Below, in pieces: positions 1-8,483 of a stretch of 64,000 nucleotides of DNA. This stretch comes from Proteobacteria bacterium UBA6921 (GTDB taxonomy: Bacteria; Pseudomonadota; Gammaproteobacteria; SG8-11), in the NCBI GenBank assembly GCA_002450895.1, contig DKAR01000108.1, positions 1 through 64,000 on the forward strand, read 5' to 3'. The translations under genes were made by a program, and so were the position numbers. The notes below the pieces were generated by a model that saw nothing but the letters and a program-made list of their open reading frames with translations, searched no databases and was not told where the DNA came from. How positions within the stretch are numbered: position 1 is the stretch's first letter; every line of letters starts with the position of its first letter.

Positions 1-1
1 T

Positions 2-595
2 GGTGAATATATTGCGAGTCTGGGCCTGCACCAATTGCGCATTGCGGAAACCGAAAAATATGCGCATGTGACCTTTTTCTTTAACGGCGGCGTAGAAGAA
101 CCGTTTGAGGGCGAAGACAGAATCCTAATCCCCTCGCCCGATGTCGCAACCTACGACTTGCAGCCCGAGATGAACGCAGCGCAGCTGACGGACAAACTCG
201 TTGACGCAATCAAGAGTGGCCAGTACGACGTGATCATTTGCAACTACGCCAATCCGGATATGGTGGGTCACACGGGTAATTACGAAGCGACTGTAAAGGC
301 CATTGAGACGATCGATGTTTGTCTCAAACGCGTCGTTGCGGCGACTCGTGAGCAGGGCGGCGAGCTGATCATTACCGCGGATCATGGCAACGCCGAGATG
401 CTGCAAAATGAAGCAACTGGCCAGGCCCATACCGCGCATACGTTCAACCCGGTGCCGTTGGTCTATGTCGGCCGCCCCGCCACGATTGCCGACAGCGGCG
501 CACTATCTGATGTCGCGCCGACCATGTTGTATCTGATGGGTATTGACCGCCCGCAGGAAATGGATGGTCGCATCCTGGTGTCCCTGAAGCAGTGA
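2..595 (+). CDS. gpmI: 2,3-bisphosphoglycerate-independent phosphoglycerate mutase, C-terminal part
   Basis: Interconverts 3- and 2-phosphoglycerate in the cytoplasm during glycolysis and gluconeogenesis. Only the last ~197 codons lie in the window; the reading frame is open from base 2, so the 5' end is missing. Visible family signatures are [18 protein letters not shown], the metal-binding stretch [10 protein letters not shown] and the downstream [10 protein letters not shown] with its histidines. The stop codon overlaps the GTG start of envC by four bases (GTGA), so the two are translationally coupled. The order gpmI-envC-ctpA is a familiar proteobacterial arrangement. Identification is secure. 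Confidence 0.96.
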   Translation, partial: GEYIASLGLHQLRIAETEKYAHVTFFFNGGVEEPFEGEDRILIPSPDVATYDLQPEMNAAQLTDKLVDAIKSGQYDVIICNYANPDMVGHTGNYEATVKAIETIDVCLKRVVAATREQGGELIITADHGNAEMLQNEATGQAHTAHTFNPVPLVYVGRPATIADSGALSDVAPTMLYLMGIDRPQEMDGRILVSLKQ

Positions 596-1779
596 CGCGC
601 GAGCACGATCCGACTTCAATTCATTGCCGGCACGCCTCGCGCCCTTTTCTTTTTTCAATTGTTTTGGCATTTGCGTTCGCAACCGCCGCGCCCTCAAGCA
701 GCGCCGCGGAGCCCAGTGCGGCGCAATTGGAAAATATTCGTCATCGTCTCCAGGTGCTTCAGGATGATATCGCGCGAACGCAACAGTCACGCCGTGACGC
801 GCGCGCGCAGCTGGCATCGATCGAGCGAAAGGTGTCGGATACCGCAAATCGAATCCGGCGCGCGGACCGCGAGGTGGCACAGAAAGAAGTGCGCCTTCGG
901 GAACTAAAGGACGACAAACGAAGTTTGCAGCGCCGTCTTGGCAATCAGCAGAACGCGCTTGCCCGGCAGGTGCGCGCATCCTACGTTGTCGGCCGGCAGG
1001 ACTACCTGAAATTGCTGCTGAATCAGGAAGACCCTTCGAATGTGGGCCGCGCACTGACGTTTTACCGCTACTTCGATTCAGCCCGTGCGCGACAAATCGA
1101 AGGAATCAACCAAGAACTTGAAGAGCTGGATCAGGTCGAACGAGACATTGCCATTGAAGTGGGCGAACTCGGAAAACTGACCGAGCGCCTGGCATCGCAA
1201 CGCAGTGTGTTGGTTGCAATGCAAACGGAGCGCAAAGGAATACTGGACGGCCTGGATTCCGATTTACGCGATAAAACCAAGCAGCTTGAAAACCTGCGTG
1301 AGGATGAAAAGCAGTTAATGGTTCTTCTCGAACGGCTACGGAACGAATTTGCGGACATTCCACCGGACCTGAACCAGAACATTCGTTTTTCAAAACTCAA
1401 GGGCAAATTGCCCTGGCCCACGCGGGGTCGAATCGTCGTGAACTACGGTGCGCCGCGTGGTGCCGGACAAAACAAATCCCAGGGAGTGGTAATTGATACC
1501 GACGAGGGTGCCGACGTCCGTGCGGTGGCAGCCGGGCGGGTCGCATTCGCGGATTGGTTGTATGGCTATGGCATGGTGTTGATTCTGGATCATGGCGACG
1601 GTTTTATGAGCCTGTACGCGAACAATGAAAGTCTGGTTAAAGAAGTCGGCGACTGGACCGAATCAGGAGAAGTCGTAGCCTCTGTCGGTAACACGGGTGG
1701 CCGCAAAGACGCTGCTCTCTACTTTGAGATTCGTCACAACGGCAAGCCCGACAATCCCTCGATATGGTTCAAAAGATAG
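592..1779 (+). CDS. envC: Murein hydrolase activator EnvC (degenerate M23 domain)
   Basis: Periplasmic factor that activates amidases splitting septal peptidoglycan in cell division; family members act with FtsEX, which is encoded here at 15.7-17.4 kb. The 395-residue product has a hydrophobic segment near residues 19-38 (signal peptide, rather long n-region), a coiled coil from about 40 to 255 and a LytM/M23 domain from about 265 to the end. The M23 zinc ligands are not kept: the usual first His site reads [11 protein letters not shown] and the last is FEIRHNG, as expected for a non-enzymatic activator. The GTG start overlaps the gpmI stop. Confidence 0.93.
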   Translation: MTREHDPTSIHCRHASRPFLFSIVLAFAFATAAPSSSAAEPSAAQLENIRHRLQVLQDDIARTQQSRRDARAQLASIERKVSDTANRIRRADREVAQKEVRLRELKDDKRSLQRRLGNQQNALARQVRASYVVGRQDYLKLLLNQEDPSNVGRALTFYRYFDSARARQIEGINQELEELDQVERDIAIEVGELGKLTERLASQRSVLVAMQTERKGILDGLDSDLRDKTKQLENLREDEKQLMVLLERLRNEFADIPPDLNQNIRFSKLKGKLPWPTRGRIVVNYGAPRGAGQNKSQGVVIDTDEGADVRAVAAGRVAFADWLYGYGMVLILDHGDGFMSLYANNESLVKEVGDWTESGEVVASVGNTGGRKDAALYFEIRHNGKPDNPSIWFKR

Positions 1780-1863
1780 CCTGCATGGTTCACGGCATAG
1801 TTCAGTTTTTTGTGCTTCAATACGCTACAAGTCTTTAACGATCCCTATTTTCTGGAGCCTTGG

Positions 1864-3261
1864 ATGAATCCCAAATACCGCAACCTCTCGATTCTGGCGC
1901 TTGGCACTGTTTTGGGCGTGTCGCTGGCCATCGGCCACGGTGTTCTCGCACAAAAGTCAGAACCGGTTGCGACCGGTTTGCCACTGGAAGAGCTGCGTAC
2001 CTTCACGGATGTTTTCACGCGCATCAAACGAGACTACGTGGAGCCAGTGGACGACAAGACGCTCCTGGAAAATGCAATTCGCGGCATGTTGACCGGGCTG
2101 GATCCGCATTCCAGCTATCTGGATGAAGACTCCTATAAAGACCTGCAGTCCAGCACGTCGGGCGAGTTTGGTGGTTTGGGAATTGAAGTCGGAATGGAAG
2201 ACGGGTTCGTCAAAGTGATTACGCCCATCGACGACACGCCGGCATTTCGGGCGGGCGTAAAAGCCGGTGACTTGATTATTCGACTGGACGAAACCCCGGT
2301 GAAGGGTTTGTCGCTTGGTGAAGCAGTAAAACTTATGCGCGGTAAACCGGGCACGGATATCGCTCTGACCATCGTTCGCGAGGGCGAAGAGAAACCGCTG
2401 CGAATTACGCTGAAGCGCGACATCATTCAGGTCAAGAGTGTGAAGGCACGAACGCTCGATACCGGTTTCGGATATGTGCGAATCACCCAGTTCCAGTCGC
2501 ATACCGGCGACGACCTGAACAACGCCATTGAAACATTGAACAAAGAGAACAAGGACGGACTGCGCGGTCTGGTGCTCGACTTGCGAAATAATCCTGGCGG
2601 CGTTCTGAATGCCGCGCGAGATGTTGCCGACGCGTTCCTCGAAAAGGGCCTGATCGTCTATACCGAGGGTCGGATTGAGGACTCGAAACTTCAGTTCAAG
2701 GCGACGCCGCGCGACGTACTGAACGGCGCGCCGATGGTGGTTCTGGTGAATGGCGGCTCGGCGTCCGCTTCGGAAATCGTCGCCGGCGCCCTTCAGGACC
2801 ACAAGCGAGCTGTCATCATGGGTACACAAACGTTCGGCAAGGGATCCGTACAGACGATCTTGCCTTTGCCCAACAATTCCACCGCGCTCAAACTGACGAC
2901 TGCACGCTATTACACGCCGTCCGGGCGTTCGATTCAGGCCGAAGGCATCAAGCCGGATATTCCGCTTGAGCCCGTGAAACTCGCCGAAGCCGAGCAGACC
3001 ACGGTCGGAATGATCAAGGAATCCGATTTGAGCGGGCACTTGAAGAATTCTCAGGTCAAGGAAACAGACAAGGATAAAGAAAAGGAAAAGCCGAAGGAAA
3101 AAGACAAGTCGTCGGCAAAGACCGGCAAGGATTCCGGAAAAGGTGATGCAAAGAAAGACGACCAGTCCTTGCTGAATCTGGCCAAGACGGATTACGCCCT
3201 GTACGAAGCGTTGAACATGCTTAAGGGCTTGAACATCCTGAAATCCGCCGGCGGAAAGTAA
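1864..3261 (+). CDS. ctpA: Carboxy-terminal processing protease, S41 family
   Basis: Periplasmic serine protease that trims or degrades envelope proteins. I place the start at the ATG at 1864 (MNPKYRNLSI), which has a GGAG ribosome site just upstream and leads directly into a signal sequence ending near VLAQ; a longer reading from 1810 would add 18 unlikely residues. After the signal come an N-terminal helical part, a PDZ domain (about residues 80-165) and the S41 catalytic domain with the Ser motif GGSASASE and the Lys motif FGKGSVQ, i.e. a Ser/Lys dyad. A lysine-rich low-complexity stretch follows before the helical C-terminus. It lies 84 bases behind envC. Confidence 0.94.
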   Translation: MNPKYRNLSILALGTVLGVSLAIGHGVLAQKSEPVATGLPLEELRTFTDVFTRIKRDYVEPVDDKTLLENAIRGMLTGLDPHSSYLDEDSYKDLQSSTSGEFGGLGIEVGMEDGFVKVITPIDDTPAFRAGVKAGDLIIRLDETPVKGLSLGEAVKLMRGKPGTDIALTIVREGEEKPLRITLKRDIIQVKSVKARTLDTGFGYVRITQFQSHTGDDLNNAIETLNKENKDGLRGLVLDLRNNPGGVLNAARDVADAFLEKGLIVYTEGRIEDSKLQFKATPRDVLNGAPMVVLVNGGSASASEIVAGALQDHKRAVIMGTQTFGKGSVQTILPLPNNSTALKLTTARYYTPSGRSIQAEGIKPDIPLEPVKLAEAEQTTVGMIKESDLSGHLKNSQVKETDKDKEKEKPKEKDKSSAKTGKDSGKGDAKKDDQSLLNLAKTDYALYEALNMLKGLNILKSAGGK

Positions 3262-3264
3262 TTC

Positions 3265-3819
3265 ATGGCCAAAGTCCTCGTTCCCCTGGCCCAAGGATGC
3301 GAGGAAATTGAAGCCGTAACGGTGATTGATGTGCTGCGCCGTGCCGGCGTCGATGTCGTCACCGCGGGTCTCGATAATAGTCCGGTCAAGGCCAGTCGCG
3401 GGACGCGGCTGATTCCGGATGTCGAATTGGAGTCCATCCTCAACGAGTCTTTTGACATGATCGTGCTGCCTGGCGGACAGCCCGGTACCGACAATCTTTC
3501 ACTTGATTCCCGCATTGCAGAGCTGGTCACGTCCATGGCGCGACAGGACAAATACGTCTGCGCCATTTGTGCCGCGCCCAAGGTCCTGGCCTTGGCCGGT
3601 GTATTGTCGGGCCGCCGTGCAACAGCATTTCCCGGCACGCTTGAAAAACTTGGACGATCGGACATCTCGTTATCGCACGCGGCTGTGGAAAAGGACGGCC
3701 GCATCATTACCTCACGGGGCCCCGGCACCGCCATGGATTTTGCGCTCGAACTCGTCGAGCTATTGGTCGGCAAGGAAAAGCGTCAGGACGTCGAAAAGGC
3801 GCTAGTTCGCGCGATCTGA
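3265..3819 (+). CDS. DJ-1/PfpI family protein (YajL/ThiJ-like)
   Basis: A 184-residue cytoplasmic flavodoxin-fold protein of the DJ-1/YajL family, linked in other bacteria to oxidative and carbonyl stress. The nucleophile-elbow cysteine is Cys102 in [11 protein letters not shown], and the partner glutamate is Glu16 in GCEEIEAV; both are intact. The ATG follows the ctpA stop by three bases, so it is probably the last gene of the envC-ctpA run. Its last 18 bases overlap the end of rdgB on the opposite strand. The family is clear; the substrate is not deducible. Confidence 0.9.
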   Translation: MAKVLVPLAQGCEEIEAVTVIDVLRRAGVDVVTAGLDNSPVKASRGTRLIPDVELESILNESFDMIVLPGGQPGTDNLSLDSRIAELVTSMARQDKYVCAICAAPKVLALAGVLSGRRATAFPGTLEKLGRSDISLSHAAVEKDGRIITSRGPGTAMDFALELVELLVGKEKRQDVEKALVRAI

Positions 3820-4425
3820 AACAGGCTGTTTTTTTAGCGCTTCAAGCAGAGCTCGCAGCGCAATTCCACGATGGCTAATGCGATTTTTTTCAGCCGGATC
3901 CAGCTCGGCGCTGGAACAGCCATGGGTGGGAACGAAGAACAAAGGATCATAACCAAATCCGCCGTTGCCTCGCGGCGCGTGAAGAATCGTTCCCTCCCAA
4001 GAACCCTGGCAGATCACCGGCGTTGGATCTTCCGCGTTGCGCAGAAATACGATGATGCATTGATAGCGCGCTGTGCGCTCCGCGTCCGGCGTATCCTTCA
4101 GCTTCTGCAGCAACAGGGCATTGTTCTCCTGATCCGTGGCCCCAGCGCCGCTGAAACGTGCTGAATAAATGCCCGGCGCCCCGTTCAGTGCGTCGACTTC
4201 GATACCGGAATCATCGGCGAGCGCAGGCAGCCCCGTGGCTTTGGCGGCATGACGTGCTTTGATGATTGCATTCTCGACAAAAGTCAATCCGGTTTCGTCC
4301 GCCTCGGACACACCAAGTTGCGCCTGAGGAACGACTTCAAAATGCAACCCGGACAGCAGCTCGGAAAACTCGCGAAGCTTCCCTTTATTGTTCGAGGCGA
4401 GAACGATGCGGTGGCCGGAAATCAT
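3802..4425 (-). CDS. rdgB: XTP/dITP diphosphatase (RdgB/HAM1 family)
   Basis: Hydrolyses non-canonical purine nucleoside triphosphates (XTP, dITP, ITP) to the monophosphate and pyrophosphate, keeping them out of DNA and RNA. The 207-residue protein shows the family landmarks: [12 protein letters not shown] at the N-terminus, [24 protein letters not shown] with the catalytic acidic residues, GGFGYDPLF, and [10 protein letters not shown] near the end. The start overlaps the rph stop by four bases (ATGA), so rph-rdgB form one coupled transcription unit. The 3' end overlaps the convergent DJ-1 gene. Confidence 0.95.
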   Translation of the reverse strand: MISGHRIVLASNNKGKLREFSELLSGLHFEVVPQAQLGVSEADETGLTFVENAIIKARHAAKATGLPALADDSGIEVDALNGAPGIYSARFSGAGATDQENNALLLQKLKDTPDAERTARYQCIIVFLRNAEDPTPVICQGSWEGTILHAPRGNGGFGYDPLFFVPTHGCSSAELDPAEKNRISHRGIALRALLEALKKQPVSDRAN

Positions 4426-5144
4426 GGATTCGCGGCAAGCGCCTCACGCTGTTTTTGGATGAGCAGCTCAATTCCGCTGCGTGCAAGATCGAGCATTCGC
4501 GTTAGTTCGTCATGGCGAAATGCATGACCCTCCGCCGTGCCTTGCAGCTCAATAAATGCACCGGCGTCGTTCATCACGACGTTCATGTCCGTCTCGGCCG
4601 AGGAATCTTCGGCGTAGTCCAGATCAAGAACGGGCGTTCCTTGATAAATGCCCACGGATACTGAAGCGACGCCGCCGTGGATTGGATTCTTGGCCAGTTT
4701 CCTGTTTCGCTTCAGCCAGTCGATTGCGTCTACGAGCGCGACATATCCCCCGGTGATCGAGGCCGTTCGCGTACCGCCATCGGCCTGAAGCACGTCGCAA
4801 TCGATCGCGACGGTGCGTTCGCCCAGGGCGGCCAGGTCAACAACGCCACGAAGTGCGCGACCAATGAGGCGCTGGATTTCCATGGTTCGCCCCCCCTGCT
4901 TTCCCTTGGCGGCTTCGCGATCCATGCGTTCGCCGGTGGAGCGGGGCAGCATCCCGTATTCGGCCGTCACCCAACCCCGCCCTGAACCCTTCAGGAAACG
5001 TGGGACGGATTCGCTGACACTGGCCGTGCAAAGCACTTTGGTGTCCCCGAACTCGACCAGAACGGACCCTTCCGCATGTTTGGTATACCTTCGCGTAAAG
5101 ACCACATTGCGCATCTGGTCTGGCGTCCGCCCGCTCGGTCGCAT
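4422..5144 (-). CDS. rph: Ribonuclease PH
   Basis: Phosphorolytic 3'-5' exoribonuclease that matures tRNA 3' ends; acts as a hexamer in the cytoplasm. The chosen start at 5144 ([12 protein letters not shown]) gives 240 residues, close to the family norm; the longer reading to 5177 would run into the TATAAT promoter box described below. Motifs include the RPSGR N-terminus, the GRALRG region, [19 protein letters not shown] and the acidic [15 protein letters not shown] site. First gene of rph-rdgB. Confidence 0.95.
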   Translation of the reverse strand: MRPSGRTPDQMRNVVFTRRYTKHAEGSVLVEFGDTKVLCTASVSESVPRFLKGSGRGWVTAEYGMLPRSTGERMDREAAKGKQGGRTMEIQRLIGRALRGVVDLAALGERTVAIDCDVLQADGGTRTASITGGYVALVDAIDWLKRNRKLAKNPIHGGVASVSVGIYQGTPVLDLDYAEDSSAETDMNVVMNDAGAFIELQGTAEGHAFRHDELTRMLDLARSGIELLIQKQREALAANP

Positions 5145-5168
5145 CGCTATGCTCCTGATTTTTGAAGA

Positions 5169-5181
5169 GGGCGCCATTATA
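5169..5181 (-). promoter_or_regulatory. Probable -10 box of the rph promoter
   Basis: On the minus strand bases 5181-5176 read TATAAT, an exact sigma-70 -10 consensus, putting the expected transcription start near 5169 and leaving a leader of about 25 bases before the rph ATG at 5144. I see no good TTGACA-like box at the usual distance, so the assignment rests on the -10 hexamer and its position. Confidence 0.5.
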
Positions 5182-5212
5182 CTCGGCCCGAAACCGGAGC
5201 GGTTTTTTAAGG

Positions 5213-5236
5213 CCGCGCTACCCAGCGCGGGGTTTT
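5213..5236 (+). other. GC hairpin followed by a T run, upstream of rpmB
   Basis: CCGCGCT and AGCGCGG pair across a four-base loop (ACCC), followed by GG and five T. It has the shape of a short intrinsic terminator reading rightward, yet no rightward gene precedes it. A TATAAA box for rpmB lies just downstream at 5242-5247, so the hairpin sits at the likely -35 region. It may terminate upstream or antisense transcripts, or be incidental. Confidence 0.35.
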
Positions 5237-5241
5237 TCTGC

Positions 5242-5247
5242 TATAAA
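5242..5247 (+). promoter_or_regulatory. Possible -10 box for rpmB-rpmG
   Basis: TATAAA lies 79 bases before the rpmB ATG. A -35 match is not evident. The leader that would result contains two small inverted repeats (around 5252-5267 and 5272-5287), which is compatible with leader-level control but does not prove it. Confidence 0.35.
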
Positions 5248-5325
5248 GTCGCGCTCGAAATTTTGAGCCGACACCCGATATGGGGTGACCGGCACTGAAA
5301 GCAGCCAGCCTTGGAGGCGAAGAAG

Positions 5326-5562
5326 ATGTCCAGAGTATGCCAAATCACCGGCAAACGGCCGATTACCGGGAACAACGTGTCCCATGCGAACAACAAGACG
5401 CGCCGCCGTTTCATGCCGAACCTGCACACGCACCGATTCTGGGTGGAAAGCGAAAACCGTTTCGTGCGTTTGAGAATCTCGTCGAAGGGAATGCGCATTA
5501 TCGACAAGTACGGAATTGAAAAAGTGCTCGCCGACCTGCGTGCGCGCGGCGAAAGCGTCTGA
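5326..5562 (+). CDS. rpmB: 50S ribosomal protein L28
   Basis: Structural protein of the large ribosomal subunit. It has 78 residues beginning [12 protein letters not shown], with the conserved [14 protein letters not shown] and [15 protein letters not shown] stretches. The ATG at 5326 is preceded by a strong purine-rich ribosome site (GGAGGCGAAGAAG); an in-frame TTG at 5311 lies inside that site and is not the start. It is followed 12 bases later by rpmG, the usual pairing. Confidence 0.98.
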   Translation: MSRVCQITGKRPITGNNVSHANNKTRRRFMPNLHTHRFWVESENRFVRLRISSKGMRIIDKYGIEKVLADLRARGESV

Positions 5563-5574
5563 GGAGAATGAATC

Positions 5575-5730
5575 ATGCGTGAGAAGATCAAGCTCGTATC
5601 AACGGCCGACACCGGCCATTTCTATACGACGACGAAGAACAAAAAGACGATGCCGGAAAAGATGGAAATCAAAAAGTTCGATCCGGTAGCGCGCAAGCAC
5701 GTTATCTACAAAGAAGCCAAAATCAAGTAA
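5575..5730 (+). CDS. rpmG: 50S ribosomal protein L33
   Basis: A 51-residue large-subunit ribosomal protein beginning [20 protein letters not shown] and ending KEAKIK. It belongs to the short cysteine-free type: there are no CxxC pairs, so it is the zinc-independent form. GAGGAG lies just before the start. It is co-transcribed with rpmB and ends 30 bases before a clear terminator. Confidence 0.97.
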   Translation: MREKIKLVSTADTGHFYTTTKNKKTMPEKMEIKKFDPVARKHVIYKEAKIK

Positions 5731-5755
5731 CACGGATTGTTGTGGCAGATGAAGC

Positions 5756-5790
5756 AAAAAAGCCCGCGCAAGCGGGCTTTTTCTTTTTCT
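5756..5790 (+). terminator. Intrinsic terminator of rpmB-rpmG
   Basis: A seven-base perfect stem, AGCCCGC and GCGGGCT, with a GCAA tetraloop (5761-5778) is preceded by an A run and followed by TTTTCTTTTTCT. The flanking A and T runs mean it could also serve the leftward desaturase gene that ends at 5806. Confidence 0.92.
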
Positions 5791-5805
5791 CGGTTCTTTT
5801 AACCG

Positions 5806-6984
5806 TCAGGTTGCGCGGAGTGTGTAACCACTGAGGTTGCGCGCAAATTCCTGCAGCGAACGGATTCCCGTCTCTTCGGCCCGGCGGCACCAGTCCTGCA
5901 GCTGTTTCAGCAGAACTTCCTGATGAGCAGTGGACCGCTTGCCGATTTCCTGCAGTTGCTGCTTGAACTTGTACACGGTATTGAGCGCCTGGCTCAGGCT
6001 GAGCACCGTTTCGAGTTTGCGCTTTGCGTCGAGGCTCAGCAGGGACTCTTCGCGAACCAGCAACGAGCGACTGCGCTTATAGAGGCGTCGGTACGACGCA
6101 TCTGCCTTGCGAAATTCATCCTTGAGCACGGGATAGATGACATCGCGGCAGTAACGCGACATGACCTGGAAACGGTTGATCACGATCGCTGCAACGGTAT
6201 CGGAATCAATTCCTGGCTTCGGTGCGACAATCACAGGTTTAGGCGGAACCTTTTTCACGGTCGCAAGGCCCAGAATCTCCAGCGTGCGAATGTAAAACCA
6301 GCCGATATCAAACTCCCACCACTTTGACGACAGTCGTGCTGAGTTGGGATACGTATGATGATTGTTGTGCAGCTCTTCGCCGCCGATCAGGATGCCGAAC
6401 GGGCTGATGTTGCGAGACGCGTCATTACATTCGTAGTTGCGGTATCCACGCCAGTGCCCGATGCCATTGATCACGCCGGCGGCCCAGAAAGGAATCCACA
6501 ACATCTGAACGGCCCAGACCGTCAGGCCGATCGCTCCAAAGAGCGCTAGGTCGATGGCGAGCATTACTACAATTCCGGAGTTGCCGACGCGATCGTAGAA
6601 CTTTCTCTCCATCCAGTCGTCGGGTGTGCCCTTTCCGTACTGTTCCATTGTTTCAGCTTTTTCGGCTTCATTGCGATAGAGCTCGGCGCCTTCCCAAAGA
6701 ACTTTCTTGATGCCAAGAACCTGCGGGCTGTGCGGATCATTTTCCGTTTCGCATTCAGCGTGGTGCTTGCGGTGAATCGCAACCCATTCCTTCGTTCGCA
6801 TTCCCGTGGTTAACCACAACCAGAACCGGAAGAACTGACTGACCACGGGATGCAAATCCAGTGCACGATGCGCCTGGTGGCGATGCAGGTAGATGGTCAC
6901 TGCCGCGATCGTGATGTGTGTGGCCGCCAGAGTGAACGCGATAACTTCCCAAATCGAAGCAGACCAAAAGCCTTCGTACCACAT
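5806..6984 (-). CDS. desA: Membrane fatty acid desaturase, DesA type
   Basis: Introduces a double bond into acyl chains of membrane phospholipids using oxygen and a di-iron centre. The 392-residue protein has two N-terminal membrane stretches, the three histidine clusters HRHQAHRALDLH, HRKHHAECE and EELHNNHHTYP, and the overall length and layout I recall for Pseudomonas DesA (about 394 residues). The first ~265 residues are the desaturase; the last ~125 form a charged, helical, soluble tail (YRRLYKRSRSLLVREESLL and onward) that ordinary acyl-CoA desaturases lack. It ends just beyond the rpmG terminator. The exact position and lipid specificity cannot be read from sequence. Confidence 0.88.
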   Translation of the reverse strand: MWYEGFWSASIWEVIAFTLAATHITIAAVTIYLHRHQAHRALDLHPVVSQFFRFWLWLTTGMRTKEWVAIHRKHHAECETENDPHSPQVLGIKKVLWEGAELYRNEAEKAETMEQYGKGTPDDWMERKFYDRVGNSGIVVMLAIDLALFGAIGLTVWAVQMLWIPFWAAGVINGIGHWRGYRNYECNDASRNISPFGILIGGEELHNNHHTYPNSARLSSKWWEFDIGWFYIRTLEILGLATVKKVPPKPVIVAPKPGIDSDTVAAIVINRFQVMSRYCRDVIYPVLKDEFRKADASYRRLYKRSRSLLVREESLLSLDAKRKLETVLSLSQALNTVYKFKQQLQEIGKRSTAHQEVLLKQLQDWCRRAEETGIRSLQEFARNLSGYTLRAT

Positions 6985-7125
6985 AGATCAGATATTCCTT
7001 GTAAGTTTCGCTCTCGTCACCTTACCACGAAGCGCAAGAATCAAGTATTGCCGGGGCTTGCTTGAATTGACGGATTGTCGCCGCTACCATGGCCGGGCAC
7101 TTCTGCCGGATATAAGAGCGCCAAC

Positions 7126-7704
7126 GTGAAATTCAATCGCCTTACATTAATAATCGGCCTTTTCGCCGTGGCCGTGAGCCAGTCACTGCGTGCCAGCGGT
7201 GAACTGGATATCAATCTTAGCGACGACAGCGTCCGCGTTCGCTACGGGCAGGACCTTCCAAGCGGCTCGCAAGGCCAGAAGCAATATGGCGTCGGCGTAC
7301 TGTACAACACCGACGATAACACCATGGTTGATCTCTGGTTTCAAATTACCGACGAAGCGGGCAGCAAGGCCCCTGGACTGGATCTCAGCGTGGGTCCGAA
7401 AGCTTATTTTGGCTCTACAAAGACCCAGGAATACCTGGCCTTCGCCTTGGGCGGCGCATTGATCTATCGCCCGCTCGACGCCAATCGAATGTTGCTCACT
7501 GCAGAAGGTTACATCGCACCAAACATCGTCACCTTCCTCGACGCGAATAATCTTTGGGAAGTGAATCTGCGCTTGGGATACGAAGTTCTGCCGACTGCGG
7601 TCGTGTACATTTCCTATCGCCAGATTCGAGCGAACTTCGAACGCGTTGAGAACGAAGAAGTGGTCGACCGCGGTGGTCAGCTGGGCCTCGATTTAAGATT
7701 TTAA
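7126..7704 (+). CDS. YfaZ-like outer-membrane protein
   Basis: A 192-residue predicted outer-membrane beta-barrel resembling the YfaZ family. I use the GTG at 7126 because it gives a compact signal peptide (MKFNRLTLIIGLFAVAVSQS, cleaved near LRASG) and follows an AAGAG ribosome site; upstream in-frame codons from 7075 would add a non-signal-like extension. The mature part has alternating polar and hydrophobic strands (VDLWFQI, YLAFALGGALIY, EVNLRLGYEV, VVYISYRQI) and ends in Phe (LGLDLRF), as barrel proteins do. Function unknown. It is convergent with comF and overlaps its 3' end by 12 bases. Confidence 0.7.
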   Translation: MKFNRLTLIIGLFAVAVSQSLRASGELDINLSDDSVRVRYGQDLPSGSQGQKQYGVGVLYNTDDNTMVDLWFQITDEAGSKAPGLDLSVGPKAYFGSTKTQEYLAFALGGALIYRPLDANRMLLTAEGYIAPNIVTFLDANNLWEVNLRLGYEVLPTAVVYISYRQIRANFERVENEEVVDRGGQLGLDLRF

Positions 7705-8439
7705 CAACGCGCGAGCAACGACCCAGACTTGTACGTCTTGCGCGCCCTTCCGCAGCAGTTCACGCGCCATTTCATTCGCTGTCGCGCCGGTCGTCATTAC
7801 ATCATCGACGATCGCCACGCGTTTTCCGGACACTTCGCTGGATGCGACGAACGCCTTCTTGAGGTTGCGGCGGCGCTCGTCCGCCGTCAGCGTCATCTGA
7901 GCAACACCGGCAAGTTCGCGGCGACACAAGGTCTGGTCCATGGGTCGCTCAGCAACCTTGCCGGCCCAATGAGCAATCTCCAGCGCCTGGTTGTAGCCAC
8001 GTTCCTTGAGCCGATCCTTATGCAGCGGCACTGGAACGATGACATCGGCGTCATGCCCTGATCCGGCAACAATCTCTCCGAGCAGGAGTCCGAGGACTCT
8101 GGCATGGCTGAGTCTGTTATGAAATTTGAGGTTTTGGAGCAGGGATCGAATCGGTGCCGCGTACTCGAAGGCGGCGATTGTGCGCGTAAATGCCGGGGGC
8201 TTCTGTAGGCAGGACCCGCACAGCCTAAAACCCGCTGAATGAATGGGCGAAGCACACTGCGCACATGCATGTGACAACCACGGGAGCTCGGCGCGACACC
8301 GGCGACACAAATCCAGGCCGCCCTCACCCGTCGCGCTGCATACCATACAGACGGGCGGCGGCACGAGGTGAACAAATTGTCGCCAGTTGTTTTTAAGGTT
8401 CAGAGCTATTTTGAACCACTGCTGATATTGCGCTACCAT
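7693..8439 (-). CDS. comF: ComF family protein (phosphoribosyltransferase domain)
   Basis: A 248-residue homologue of the competence factor ComF, required for natural transformation in several bacteria. An N-terminal zinc-finger part carries paired cysteines (CMVC, CRRC, CAQC, CGSC) and the C-terminal half is a type I phosphoribosyltransferase fold with the PRPP loop VAIVDDVMTTGAT. The start at 8439 (MVAQYQQWF) is preferred over a 325-residue reading that would run back across the start of bioB. It is divergent from bioB with 44 bases between the start codons. Type IV pilus genes elsewhere in the window would fit a DNA-uptake role, but that is inference. Confidence 0.9.
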   Translation of the reverse strand: MVAQYQQWFKIALNLKNNWRQFVHLVPPPVCMVCSATGEGGLDLCRRCRAELPWLSHACAQCASPIHSAGFRLCGSCLQKPPAFTRTIAAFEYAAPIRSLLQNLKFHNRLSHARVLGLLLGEIVAGSGHDADVIVPVPLHKDRLKERGYNQALEIAHWAGKVAERPMDQTLCRRELAGVAQMTLTADERRRNLKKAFVASSEVSGKRVAIVDDVMTTGATANEMARELLRKGAQDVQVWVVARALLKS

Positions 8440-8483
8440 CGCCCCACCCGTCCAACGACCGCGTTCAGCGGAGAGATCTTCCC

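Noticed and set aside
1957..3294. Long open frame on the minus strand opposite ctpA
   Set aside because: It mirrors the codon structure of a well-supported protease gene, has no ribosome site or domain and reads as low-complexity sequence.
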